DNA from: Diplonema papillatum
Taxonomy: Eukaryota > Euglenozoa > Diplonemea > Diplonemida > Diplonemidae
Length of the DNA: 64,000 nucleotides
NCBI GenBank assembly: GCA_030068145.1
Contig: JAPJBO010000665.1
Coordinates: 1 to 64,000, forward strand
Direction: 5' to 3'
Part shown: piece after piece, positions 43,297-53,439 of the stretch
Position numbering within the stretch: the first letter of the stretch is position 1
Layout of the letters: each line of letters opens with the position of its first letter
Notes under the pieces: model-generated
The model's database searches: none
The model's input: the letters and a program-made list of their open reading frames with translations, nothing else
Told to the model about the DNA's origin: nothing
Program-made: the position numbers and the translations under genes

Positions 43297-46200
43297 TCCA
43301 CGCCAACGATTTGTCCCCCCAGCCGACGAGAGAGTTCTATCTGGCCCTCGTAGCGTACGCGCTTCTCGTGACTCAAGGTATCGAACCCAACCCTGGCCCT
43401 CCACCAATTCGAATTGTGACTATAAATGTCACGTCCTTGATGAAGAACCTGTACCTCCTCATCTGCATAGCGGCGGACATCATCTGTGTTCAAGAAACGA
43501 AGTTGACGAGTGCCGGGCAGAGAAGTATCCGGATGGCCCTGAAACAAGCCGGCGCCCTTGATGTATGGCAACCCTTCTTCGGCAGCTGCTGTGTTGGGCG
43601 GAAGTGCGGCAACAGCGTCCCATCCCAGGTTACAGGAGGTAGTGCAGGAGTCGCGATTTTCGTCAAGAAAGGCTTGCCTGCATGTATCGTCGAGCCTTTT
43701 GACGCAGCCGAGCAACGTGCCTACGAATCGGCCCGCTTCTTGCATGTACGTGTCGCGACAGGTGTAGGTAAAGGAGCCGTACACGTGGTGTCATTGTACG
43801 GTCACTGTGGCATTTCCGAAAAACCCGAGCGGGAAAGGTTGATCGAGGGATCCCTGTGGGGATTGCGCCAGCGCTTGGGTGCTGTGCCCCTTGTCGCCGC
43901 CGGCGATTTCAACACGACCCCCCTCGGTTCCCCGGCGCTCCGATTCGCCTTGCGCAACGGCTGGTCGGACTCTGCCGAGCTGCAAGCTGAAGCCCTGGGA
44001 AGTCCTGCAGAGTTTACATGTTACCACGGTCAGCCGTCACGCATCGACCTTCTTCTCACCAACGAAGTCGCTTCTGCCGCTCTCGGTCGCGTGGAGACTT
44101 TCGAAGCCGGCCTCCCTACGCACAAGGCGGTCCGAGCCACCTTTAATCTTGCAGTATTCCAACAACTGAACCCGGTACTCCGGTACCCCCGGGCAATTCC
44201 AAGCACCGGGCTGAGCGGCCTGGACGACCCGAATGCCCTCCGGAACGTCTCTGAGAAGTACCGCCTCGGGGACCCTTGCCCCCCCGGGCTCGAAGGTAGC
44301 CCCCGGGTGAACTTCCTCTGGCAACGGACTTCGCGAGCTGCGGAAGAGTACCTCATCCTCAAATCCGGAATCGAAGGCAACCTAACCGGGTACTGTGGCC
44401 GTGGCGTACGTCGGGAATTGAACTCTCAGCGAGTATCGGCGAGGCCGTCCCCTGAAGGTGCGGGAGCCGATACAGCTTCTTTGAAGAGAGCCAGGTGTCT
44501 CCTTGGGCGCATACGGGAGTACGCAGCCGCCAGAGCCAAATGGGAAAGCACAATCGTCTCCCCTGGCCCTTTGCCCTTCCAGCTTGAGGGACAGTGGACG
44601 AAAATACGCTCCTTTCGAAGTTTCGTGTTGCTGCGCACGGATGGGAAGTGTGCTCTGCCACCCGAGCCGCCGTCAGCGAAAATCGGAAGAGGCCTCGCGT
44701 TTACCGTCTCAGGACTGTGTCGTGACCTGGCGCATAGCACGCTAACTTCGAGATACCTGAAGAGCGCGAGGAGTCAGCGGGAGCTTCGCGACCCCCTGGG
44801 GAAGGAATCGTTCGCTTGGGTGAAGAAAGACGCGCCATCGGGGTTATCGTTTGTAACTGGGGCCGATGGGCGGCTCACTGCGAACTTGGCAGAAGTTGAC
44901 GCGTTGGTGAGGAGGAGTTGGGATCCAGTGCTCCGCATGTACGCCGAGAAGAGGGAACCCGAGTTTGCCCCTTTCTTCCAGGAGTACAAAGACTTTATCA
45001 CGCAACACCCATGCAATCTAAATCCGATCACGGCCGAGCGGCTTCGTCAGGTGGCGAAAAAGAAGAGCGTACAGACGTCTTGCGGTGTCGACGGCTGGCG
45101 CATGCGTGAAATCGCCGTTCTGCCGAATGCAATCCTGGAAAGCTTTGTCGCGGTGCTCAACGAGGTAGAGGAAACCGGCTTCTGGCCCGACGGAGTCCTG
45201 GACGCAATGGTCACCTTAATTCCTAAAGGAGAAGGGAGTGATCCACTGAAGCTGCGTCCGATTACTGTCTCGAGCGTGGTATACCGACTCTGGGCTAGCG
45301 TGCGCCTACAGGATGTCATGCTCTGGCAAGAGCTATGGATTCACGGGTCGCAACATGGTTTCCGGCACGGCCACTCCTGCGACGACGTGGTCATGGATAT
45401 CGCCCTATCGATAGAGGAATCACTGACAAACGGTACACCCCTGTGCGGGGTCGCACTCGACTTTGCCAAGTGCTTTGACCGCGTCCCTCAGGCCCTGGTG
45501 CTCGACTTGATGGAGGCGCTTGGGCTTCACGAGCGTGTGCTGGCACCCTTACGCCACATATACAAGCACCTGCGGCGTCGCTTCCGGTACCCCTTGGGAG
45601 TCGGCGAGATGTTCACTGTCACCAACGGAATTCTCCAGGGCTGCCCGATATCAGTGGTCCTGATCAACGCGCTCCTCTCTGTTCTCTCGAAGGCCTTGGT
45701 CAGCCGAGCTCGGGTGAGTCCGAAGTCGTTCGCCGACGATCTGTACCTGCTGTCGCAACTTGCGAGGCTACTCCAAGAGGGAATTCGAACCACAGAGGTG
45801 TTCGACAGCCTGACAGGCTTTGCCCTCAACGAGGACAAGTCGGTCTCCTTCTCGACGTCCCCAGAGCCTCCTCGCCTCGTGATCGGTCGCAAAATAATTC
45901 GATCGAGCAAAATAGTGAAGGTTTTGGGTGTCCCCCTGGGCACAGAGGGACCCGTTGACAACCGCAGGGCCAACGCCACGGTCGAGGCCGCGGCCAGACT
46001 TGAGGCGGCGCCGCTCATGCATCGCACGAAGTTCCGCATAATGCAGACGATCGCAGCCTCCGCGTATTACGGGGCGGCCTACTGCACGAATACAACAGGT
46101 GGCTTCGTCAACAGCTCAACGCTCCGAACGGCACTCTCCGCTTGCGTGATCCCTCGATCTAACCGGGCGAAGAGCCCTCTTGCGGTTCTCTCCCTGGTTG

Positions 46201-47669
46201 CAAAAGCACACCTGTGTGATCCGGCATGCGCCTCAGGTTTCAGCTTATTCCGCACGTTCGTGAAACAATACGGGAAAGAGAGGTTTCGGGTGAGGATGGA
46301 CGCTCTCCTTCGCGTGGGAGCCGACTCGTCTATCAAGGGTCCCGTAGGTCTTATGGCTAATCTTCTGCGGGAGATAAGATTCCTACGGGCCACGCAGCAC
46401 AGCTTCCAGTCCCTGTCTTTCGACGGGACTCCCGTGTCGCTACTCGGTAAAGAAGCCCCACACCTCTTTCGTGAGGGCCTGCGTCTGCGCGCGTGGCGTT
46501 ACTTGACCACACAGAGACAAGGATTTGACGGAATCGAAGGAGGGGTGGACGTACGTGCCATGAATCGGCTTTGGCTGAACCGCGCGACGGACCACAAATT
46601 GAGTTCCGCGATCAGTCGATGTATTGGGGGAGCGGTGTACTCACGGGAATGGTGCCGCAGGAAGTGGGGTTCGGGGAGCGGCGACTGCGAGTTCTGCGAC
46701 AGCGGTGCGACGGGGACCCTGTGGCATTACTACTGGCAATGTCCGGGCCCAGGTTGTAGATGGAACGAGCTGCGATCCCGGTTTTGCATTGCTGAGGCGA
46801 TGGTCCGGGACATGCCCCAGTGCTTGTGCATTAGAGGGATACCCCCCTACGGGACCCCTCCTGACCTCCTGGAGAAGATCCAGAGGCTGATCGGTACGAT
46901 CTCAATCGAGATGGCGCAGGCGCAGCGGAGCCTTGCGGCAACACGCCCTTGGGAACTCGCCTCAGGTGCGTCGACGAAATACGACGTACACTTAGCAACG
47001 GACAGTCGTAAGTTGCTAACGACCAACATCGGAACCCGCTTCGCAGCGACGTTGGTCTTCTGGCTGCGGAGTCTATCATGGGTCAGCTCCAACCCTCTCC
47101 CGACGACAGGCGTGGAACTCGCGCTTGATTTTGAGGCATTTACGCGTTCGAAGCTCCCAGGGAGAACCTTCGCCGAGAAGGGGCTGCAAATTGGGTACCT
47201 TATGCGAGCTATCAACGACCTGTGCTGCGCCGACTCAGGAGTCGCCTCCTTCCCTGGGAAGTGGCGGCAGGGGGTCTGTTCCCTCCGCTGTTTTGGTGCG
47301 CCGGCTATGCCGGGTTGTACCCACCGCCCACGCTTTGCGGCTGGACGGAAGACCGAGTGGATGTTGGGCAAGCTGGAAACAATTTGCGCCCGTAACAGCT
47401 GGAACGATGCCGTGCCTGAATATCCGCACGACGTACCCTATGTTCAGTGGGAGTTGAGATTCTCTGTCAAGATGCTAGCCGCCGCCATAGGGCGGGCTAT
47501 TGCCAAAAGGAGGAGAGCCCGCGAAACAACGTGCCAACACACGCCTGCCAGGCGGTCTCGTCCGCCAGTCAGAACGCCCCCGGCTGCGCCACCATCGGTG
47601 CAACAATCATCTTTGACAGGGCCACGGCTCGCTCCGCGCCCACGGCGCAACGACTTGCGCCCGCCGTAG
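43290..47669 (+). CDS. LINE-C ORF2: 2A-like leader, APE endonuclease, RT, zinc knuckle
   Basis: 1,459 residues. Residues 1-37 form a hydrophobic leader ending GIEPNPGP, a 2A-like motif. The APE endonuclease follows (TINVTSL, CVQETKL, LYGHCG, AAGDFNTT, SRIDLLL, LPTHKAV), about residues 40-275. RT blocks are GVDGWRM, RPITVSSV, GSQHGFRHGHS, ALDFAKCFDRV, LQGCPIS and SFADDLYLL. Near residue 1133 a CCHC knuckle C-x2-C-x9-H-x4-C has the same spacing as in LINE-A. A later segment (FWLRSLSWV, ELALDFEAF) also parallels LINE-A, but no RNase H follows. All catalytic motifs are intact, so the protein is probably active or recently so. Confidence 0.9.
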   Translation: MVIHANDLSPQPTREFYLALVAYALLVTQGIEPNPGPPPIRIVTINVTSLMKNLYLLICIAADIICVQETKLTSAGQRSIRMALKQAGALDVWQPFFGSCCVGRKCGNSVPSQVTGGSAGVAIFVKKGLPACIVEPFDAAEQRAYESARFLHVRVATGVGKGAVHVVSLYGHCGISEKPERERLIEGSLWGLRQRLGAVPLVAAGDFNTTPLGSPALRFALRNGWSDSAELQAEALGSPAEFTCYHGQPSRIDLLLTNEVASAALGRVETFEAGLPTHKAVRATFNLAVFQQLNPVLRYPRAIPSTGLSGLDDPNALRNVSEKYRLGDPCPPGLEGSPRVNFLWQRTSRAAEEYLILKSGIEGNLTGYCGRGVRRELNSQRVSARPSPEGAGADTASLKRARCLLGRIREYAAARAKWESTIVSPGPLPFQLEGQWTKIRSFRSFVLLRTDGKCALPPEPPSAKIGRGLAFTVSGLCRDLAHSTLTSRYLKSARSQRELRDPLGKESFAWVKKDAPSGLSFVTGADGRLTANLAEVDALVRRSWDPVLRMYAEKREPEFAPFFQEYKDFITQHPCNLNPITAERLRQVAKKKSVQTSCGVDGWRMREIAVLPNAILESFVAVLNEVEETGFWPDGVLDAMVTLIPKGEGSDPLKLRPITVSSVVYRLWASVRLQDVMLWQELWIHGSQHGFRHGHSCDDVVMDIALSIEESLTNGTPLCGVALDFAKCFDRVPQALVLDLMEALGLHERVLAPLRHIYKHLRRRFRYPLGVGEMFTVTNGILQGCPISVVLINALLSVLSKALVSRARVSPKSFADDLYLLSQLARLLQEGIRTTEVFDSLTGFALNEDKSVSFSTSPEPPRLVIGRKIIRSSKIVKVLGVPLGTEGPVDNRRANATVEAAARLEAAPLMHRTKFRIMQTIAASAYYGAAYCTNTTGGFVNSSTLRTALSACVIPRSNRAKSPLAVLSLVAKAHLCDPACASGFSLFRTFVKQYGKERFRVRMDALLRVGADSSIKGPVGLMANLLREIRFLRATQHSFQSLSFDGTPVSLLGKEAPHLFREGLRLRAWRYLTTQRQGFDGIEGGVDVRAMNRLWLNRATDHKLSSAISRCIGGAVYSREWCRRKWGSGSGDCEFCDSGATGTLWHYYWQCPGPGCRWNELRSRFCIAEAMVRDMPQCLCIRGIPPYGTPPDLLEKIQRLIGTISIEMAQAQRSLAATRPWELASGASTKYDVHLATDSRKLLTTNIGTRFAATLVFWLRSLSWVSSNPLPTTGVELALDFEAFTRSKLPGRTFAEKGLQIGYLMRAINDLCCADSGVASFPGKWRQGVCSLRCFGAPAMPGCTHRPRFAAGRKTEWMLGKLETICARNSWNDAVPEYPHDVPYVQWELRFSVKMLAAAIGRAIAKRRRARETTCQHTPARRSRPPVRTPPAAPPSVQQSSLTGPRLAPRPRRNDLRPP
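43377..43400 (+). other. 2A-like ribosome-skipping motif
   Basis: Encodes G-I-E-P-N-P-G-P at ORF2 residues 30-37, preceded by the hydrophobic run YLALVAYALLVTQ. The 2A consensus is D-(V/I)-E-x-N-P-G/P; here Gly replaces the first Asp. Separation would fall between Gly36 and Pro37, just before the endonuclease domain. Confidence 0.7.
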
Positions 47670-47724
47670 TAGTACGGGATAGTAGTGGGGCGACCGGATA
47701 CTCCTCGGAGAGATGGTCCCTGCA

Positions 47725-47756
47725 CTCTAACTCGTCTCTCTCTCTCTCTCTCTCTC
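47725..47756 (+). repeat. (TC)n tail of LINE-C
   Basis: A TCTC run following ctgcactctaactcg, repeated at the end of the copies at 24090 and 57985. Confidence 0.9.
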
Positions 47757-47927
47757 TTTTTTCCGGTACGTCTTATTTCCGGTACATAATTGTTCCGGTA
47801 TGTCTTTCTTCCAAGTACGGTACTTCGGCCGAATAGCTCTAACTCTGGATGAGTCTGCGTTCACGAGCGAGACCCGAGACGAAGAACATGTACGCACTAC
47901 CGTCGTAAGGTATGTGGATGATGGCCG

Positions 47928-48045
47928 AAACCACCAATGACGACCAACAACGAAGGTACCCACCGATTCTCTTACCTCGTGTAACCACCGCTCTTGCGAC
48001 ACTCGGAGACGTTAAATCAAGCGAACTTTCACTCTAAAAAAAGTT
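47928..48045. repeat. Dispersed repeat E, long copy before exon 2
   Basis: Matches 5349-5515 (gaaaccaccaatgac, ttacctcgtgtaaccacc, aagcgaactttcactctaaa). It ends about 55 bases before the acceptor of exon 2. Confidence 0.85.
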
Positions 48046-48101
48046 TTTCTTGCCTTCCGCGATTCCACAAAACCAGCACCATTTAACAACGACCCGCGCA
48101 G

Positions 48102-49720
48102 GCGCTCGACACGCAGATGCAGGACTTCTGGGCGGACGCTGGCGGAAACTCGAGCGATCGAGACCGGGACGTGAAGGACGGGAAGTCGCCCCAATCGGGC
48201 GCCATGCAGGCACCCGGGCCGAACAACCCGAAGTACTGGCACAACAAGCAGCTGTGCGAGACCCTCTACCAAGAGGTCAGCACGCTGAAGCACTTTTCCG
48301 GCACGCACCGCATAGCGGTCAGGAAGATCGTCAAGAAGTTCAACAAGGAGGTCAAGCGCATTCGCCGGCCGGACCTGCAGCTGGACAACGCGAAGATGAT
48401 CTCGTTGTACAACGAGAAGGCCCAGGACCCGCCCGCGGGGGGATACTCGAACATCCTGCTGGAAACCATCGAGTGCACGTACGCGGAATTCCACGCCTGC
48501 GAAGACATCAACGACGCTCGGCAGCAGCTCAAAAGGAGCGGGCGATCTGAGACCCTCCCGCCTCTAGACATGTTCGTGATGGGTCTGCTCATCGGAGTCA
48601 TGCTCGCTTGCTTCGTTTTGGTCCTTTATTTGTACTACATGAACCCAGACGCCATCGCCCTGGCGACGTTTTGGACCGTTCTGCCGATCTACCGGGTGAT
48701 GATCCTGTTGAACCTGTTCATGTGGGCGTGGGGGATCGACCTGTACTGTTACAGCACCTGCTACCTCAACCACACGTACATTCTCGGGCTGAACCCGGAG
48801 ATGCAGTTGATGTGGACGACGATGATCAACGCCGCGGCGCTGTTCACCATCGTGAACTGCGTAAACTTCGCCGCCCACTTCATCCTGTTCCCGACCACGC
48901 ACGTGCACGTCAGCGTCGTGGTCCTGCTGGGGTCGCTGCTGTTCTTCTGCCTGCCCATCAACATGTTCTGCTGGGACACGAGGAGGTCCGTTCTGCGGAC
49001 GCTTTGGCGGCTTTTGGCGCTGCCCTTCGAAACAGCTTACCGGGTGGTCTTCGCCCCGGAGACGCTGGTGACCGTGCAGTTTCGGGAGTTCTTCTTCGCA
49101 GACCAGCTGATCTCGGCCTCGATCCTGCTCGGGGACGTCGTGTACGTCGGGTGCTTCATCCAAACGGGAGCTTGGCTGGGGTCCGCGAACGAAGAAGGGC
49201 TGACCGCGTCCGTCCAAGCAGCGAACACGTGCCTCGCGTTGAACAACTCGCTCAAACCCTTGCCGATCAGCCTTCCGTATATCTGGCGGTTGCTGCAGTG
49301 CGTGATCATGTACCGCGTGACGTGGAACAAAGTGCACGTTCTGAACGGAATAAAGTACGCGATCGGGATCTGGGTGTTGATCGTCGGCCGGTTCTTCCAC
49401 GCGTCGTACAGCTTGTGGGTGGCGTCGACCCTCGTGGGGCAGGTGTACAGCTGGCTGTGGGACTTCCTCATGGACTGGGGGTGGAAACTCTTCGACGTGA
49501 AGCTGTTCCTGCGGAAGGCCAAATACGCCCCGGCGAAGCGGCCGCACGAGGCGACGCCGTTGAACCAGCACCCGCCATGCACGCCGGGCGGCCCCCCGAC
49601 GCACGAGAGCTTCAAAACACGGCGCCGCCACATTCCGTTCATTTACTACGCCGTCGCGATCCCGCTCGACCTCGTGCTGCGGATGCTGTTCTTCACAACC
49701 ATCGACGAAGGGATCTCTCC
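48102..49720 (+). CDS. PHO1/XPR1-type phosphate exporter, main EXS exon
   Basis: The exon opens in phase 0 after acceptor cgcgcag. The first part completes the SPX/linker region with basic helices (GTHRIAVRKIVKKFNKEVKR) and CEDINDARQQLKR. About eight membrane helices follow (e.g. MGLLIGVMLACFVLVLYLYY, NLFMWAWGIDLYC, VVLLGSLLFFCLPIN). EXS signatures are SLPYIWRLLQCVIMYR, YSWLWDFLMDWGW and YYAVAIPLDLVLRM. The protein exports inorganic phosphate across the plasma or an endomembrane. The exon ends ATC TCT CC / gtatgc at 49721 in phase 2; the codon is completed as CCG by exon 3. The open frame beyond 49720 runs into repeat A and is not coding. Confidence 0.93.
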
Positions 49721-49751
49721 GTATGCCCAACCGACCCACCCCCAGCCCCCC

Positions 49752-50040
49752 ATGGCATGTTTTTATATGTCCGTGGCTCAAAGGACCGAAACACGGCGCA
49801 GACGGGACCAGTGCGTGTTGGGCGCATATCCATTCCAAGTCCGCGTTCTTGCAACCCCCCCCCCGCAGCCCCCCATGACAGACCAGACTCACACCGGTGT
49901 CCTGTCTGCAGACACTCAAGTTCCTCGCTGATGGTGGTCCGCCTTATGTGTCCGTCGCTTGAAGGACCGAAACACAGCGCAGACGGGACCAGTGCGGTGT
50001 TGAGCACATATCCGTTCCAAGCACGTTCTTGCAATCCCCC
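49752..50040 (+). repeat. Two partial repeat A copies in tandem
   Basis: 49752-49858 and 49871-50040 both end with the acgttcttgcaa-type terminus. The first is flanked by cagccccccatg on both sides, compatible with a target duplication. Confidence 0.8.
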
Positions 50041-50157
50041 CATTCCATTAGGGTACTTCGCGTAGCGCAACGTGCTGCCCTCAGCTCGCAGGATTACTGC
50101 CTCGCACTCTTTTCCTTTTGGTACTTCAACCATTGGTGCTACAGCAACTCCATGTCC

Positions 50158-50275
50158 ACTATAAAGAAGACAAGTCAATGGTTCCTAGCGACTCGCAATC
50201 ACAATCAAGGCGGGGACCCTGAGTTTTTTATCTAATTCTCAGACACGGGTGTAAAGGCCTCCTCCCCGTGACTTT
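50158..50275 (+). repeat. 5' part of repeat A
   Basis: Matches 6284-6400 (aagaagacaagtca, tagcgactcgca, ccctgagtttttta, ctccccgtgac). Confidence 0.8.
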
Positions 50276-50639
50276 AGGGCAACCCTTGTGACCGTTGAAG
50301 TCTTGGTCCTCGCCGCTACCTTACCATCAGCGTGACCTTCCTTTCTACCCCTACCGGCTGGACCGATTCACCAGACGACGTTTACGCTTGCCCCTCCTCC
50401 ACCATCACCTAGCTCGCAAACAACTCAACTGCAACCGGACTTCCCTGCGCGAAGCTTGTCAGTGGCGTAGGACGGAGAGCAGGTGCCGTTCGGCAGCATC
50501 TTTCCTCGCTTTCTCGACACTTCACGACGTCGCCGGTCCGAATTCCTGGCCCTGCTGCAAGTCGGGAGTACCGAAGTTCTGTCGACAAAGGCAACATGGG
50601 ACCTGCCACTCGCCGACGCACGCGACATAGCACGACTGG

Positions 50640-51720
50640 TTGACGTTGCAGTGCCTCGTCCCACTGATCACGGGACGTTACCCGCTATGCGATGTGTACG
50701 CTCACGGACTCCTCCACATCCTACGACTACGACCGCGCTGGAATACGACATGGCATCGGCGCCCATCCCTCTCCCTTTCCTCTTTCCACGCGTCCCGGCG
50801 GCTTGTTGCATACGTTCTTGACGCCGAGCGTTGCCACTTCTTCAACAACCGCTCCCAATAGACGTAGCTCACCGTTCTGTCTTACCCTGCCGTGTAGAGT
50901 TGGCTGTTGCAAAACGCGAGTTGCACACTAGCCTCCCACTTCAAGCGGCTCACACTGGCGGTAACGCGAATTGCACACTAGCCTCCCGCTTCAAGCGGCT
51001 CACACTGGCGGTAGTCAGTAGTCATGCGTGACGCTACAACTTCGTACATACCGACGTTCAACACATGGCGTGTCCAACGCCATGTCGACGGAGCTGTAGC
51101 CCTAACTGGTGGGCCATCGGTATATCCGCTTGCCGTGCTTGACACGTGTGACGCTGCAACCTTACGGGACTCCCGGTCGCTGTACTGCATATGCGCTCAC
51201 GAACTCCACCACACCCTACGACTACGACCGCACTGAAACGCGACAGGGCGTCGGTTCACCCTCCCCTCCCTTCTCCCCTTCCCGCATCCCGACGACATCC
51301 TTAGTATCCGCCCCCATTAGATGTAGCTGTCCGCCCTGTCTTACCCTGCCGTGTGGAGTTGGCGGTTGCAAAGTCGGAATTGCGTACCAGCCACCCGCTT
51401 CAAGCGGATCACACCGGCGGTAGTCAGTAAACCTGCGTGATGCTACTGCTTCGCCGAGCACCGCACGGCACCACTTTTGTAAATAACGACGTTCAAGACG
51501 CGGCGAGCTCGACGCCATATCGCCGGAGCCGTAGCTCTAGCTGGTGAGCCATCGGTACGCCCATGTGACGTGGTCGACGCGTGTGAAGCTGCAACCTCAC
51601 GGGACTACCGCTCAAACGTTTCTGGTACGACGCTGGACTATGCGGTTGCCGCGACAACGAACTGACTACCGCACCACACCGCCTAACCACTCTGCCATCC
51701 TGCCCCGTACGGCCTCGCTA
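50640..51720. repeat. Diverged ~400-500-bp tandem units
   Basis: Blocks such as ctacgactacgaccgc (50722, 51218), cttaccctgccgtgt (50880, 51340), cttcaagcggctcaca and gacgttcaa recur in order about 2.5 times. 50276-50639 holds nothing recognised, and no gene is supported before 51914. Confidence 0.7.
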
Positions 51721-51913
51721 CTTCAAATCGGGAAACTCCAACCAAGTCCGCACAAAACACCCCCGAAAAAGCGCGCTAAGACCTGAGCTTAGCAACAAAC
51801 CGACACCCTCAACAACAACACCGTGCACGTCGTGTGAAGAGTACCGCCGATAATCCAGAAGAGCAATCCGGCTGCCGCCCAAATCCGCAATAAAGTGGAG
51901 AGACCAGGGCGCG

Positions 51914-52663
51914 ATGTTTGCGGACCGGTTCCAGAAGAGGTACCGGAGACTTCTGGACCACACGTACGCGACGATGAGTCTCCAACGCCCGACAAACGCG
52001 AGCAACTACCGCACCACGGGTCTCATTTACGGGCTTGTTTATGCGCACGCCAATCTCCTGTACATTGGCAACACAAGTAAGACGATGCAGGAGCGAGTTA
52101 CGAAGCATTGGTTCGGCCGAAACACTAAGCAGGACAGGCTCAAGCGACACTTGCAGAACCTCCCCTCACCACCTTACGCTATTGTTCTTTACGACATCCC
52201 AGAAGCGTTCTATGCGGTGGAGGGAACTTCGACAACGTCGCCGAACCGAGGAATACAGTGGATACTATTTGATGACGAGCGGGTCGTGCACGTCGTCAGC
52301 GTCCCCTGGACTGACGTACCTCGCCGCTTACAATCGTGTCCTAGTGCGTCCCACGAGGTGGTCGAGCGCTTACCATCGCCTAAGATGATGGCTACAGCAA
52401 TCCCACCACAGGACACACCTCCTGCTCCGTCTCGAACCGACGAGAGTCTGAAATCTCGTTTACCCACGCCTCCCGACACCGCTCAGACAACATGCGAACA
52501 GCCACTTGGACAGCGGGAACTGCGATGCAAACGCTGCTTCACCGACCGCACCCAGGACGGTCATTTGTTTCGTGGCCTCAAAGGCCTGCGTACACACGAG
52601 GGGGGCGCTGCATGTACCGCAACTTCGGGGAATACCCTTTGCTGTAAAAGAAGTTGGCGGTAG
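51914..52663 (+). CDS. GIY-YIG endonuclease-like ORF in intron 2
   Basis: 249 codons from the ATG at 51914. Residues 36-65 read GLIYGLVY, LLYIGNTSKTMQERVTKH, giving the GIY (G-L-I-Y) and YIG halves plus the conserved Arg61 and a His, as in GIY-YIG nucleases. A Pro/Ser-rich linker leads to a Cys-containing end (CKRCFTDRTQDG, LKGLRTHEGG), perhaps a C2H-type finger. GIY-YIG domains occur in homing enzymes, DNA repair proteins and Penelope-like retroelements; no RT is seen next to it. It lies in intron 2 of the exporter gene on the same strand. The catalytic Glu expected later could not be assigned with certainty. Confidence 0.6.
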   Translation: MFADRFQKRYRRLLDHTYATMSLQRPTNASNYRTTGLIYGLVYAHANLLYIGNTSKTMQERVTKHWFGRNTKQDRLKRHLQNLPSPPYAIVLYDIPEAFYAVEGTSTTSPNRGIQWILFDDERVVHVVSVPWTDVPRRLQSCPSASHEVVERLPSPKMMATAIPPQDTPPAPSRTDESLKSRLPTPPDTAQTTCEQPLGQRELRCKRCFTDRTQDGHLFRGLKGLRTHEGGAACTATSGNTLCCKRSWR

Positions 52664-52747
52664 CACAAACTACCGGGCCAGCGGTGACCACCGCAAAAAG
52701 ATTTCTAATGTTTCTTTATCCCTCAAAACCAGCACCAATAACAACGA

Positions 52748-52935
52748 CTCCCCGTGACGGATTTGCCTGTGCTCTGGTAGCACGCACCTCCCCCGCACCT
52801 TGTCCATCTTTTCTTTTTTTTTGTAGCATTTTCTTCGAAGAAGACTCCTTTGAAAGAAGACTTGATCTAACATCAAGCATGCATGTGAGGCTGTGTCCTG
52901 CCTAAACATTAAGCTAAGATTTCCGCCCCCTTCCC
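52748..52935. repeat. Repeat A and repeat I fragments
   Basis: 52748-52786 is the start of repeat A (ccccgtgacggatttgcctg). 52845-52935 matches 36370-36480 (gcctaaacattaa, gcatgcatg). 52936-53400 has no recognised gene. Confidence 0.75.
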
Positions 52936-53439
52936 AGAGTACGTGCCGCTGAAAATAGAACAAAGAACGAGAGAAATGCAAACAGCAGAGGTAGTGCGAA
53001 CCGACGGATCACCGCAAACTTTCTTTTCCTCCCTGCTCATCTTAATGGTTCAAGTAAAGTAGTAACCCAAAACTACGCAGTTCTTTTCTTTGTACACACT
53101 CCTCTCTTTTTCTTTTTCTCGGTTTTTGGTCTTCCCATGTCTCTTTGCCATGGGGCTTTGGACTTTGTGATGCTGTACAATAGTTCTTCGTTCTCGCGGA
53201 AATTCTTGGTTCCATGTTGAGGGAGAACACAGCTTCTCGTGCGTACCATCACGAGGCTCACAAGGGAGCGACACCTGACACTGGTCTGGGCTCACTGCCG
53301 CTGGAAGGCTCTACTGCAGCCTTCGTCAAGAACGCGGAAGTGCTCCGGCCATCTGTCCACACGGCGTTGTACGCGGCGTTTCCACACGGGGTGGGAGTCG
53401 TGCCCTCACGCGGTTGTTGTCGACTCCTCATGTGGTGGC

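Larger units (their letters stand above)
41310..47756 (+). mobile_element. LINE-C, apparently intact two-ORF LINE
   Basis: About 6.45 kb inside intron 1 of the phosphate exporter gene, same strand. Layout: ~180-bp 5' UTR, ORF1 (600 codons), ORF2 (1,459 codons) overlapping by 7 nt, a short 3' UTR and a (TC)n tail. It lies in the T run of a palindromic mini-element whose halves flank it (acatcttttt on the left, ttttttccggtacgtc on the right), so the target duplication is within the T run. No in-frame stop or frameshift is seen. A nearly identical truncated copy at 57386 indicates recent activity of this lineage. Confidence 0.88.

Noticed and set aside
49721-49931. Continuation of the EXS exon beyond 49720
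   Set aside because: The sequence becomes repeat A at 49752 and the phase-2 donor at 49721 joins exon 3 exactly.
48608-50065. 485-codon frame overlapping the EXS exon
   Set aside because: It is the +1 shadow of the exporter exon, rich in Arg and Pro with no membrane helices.
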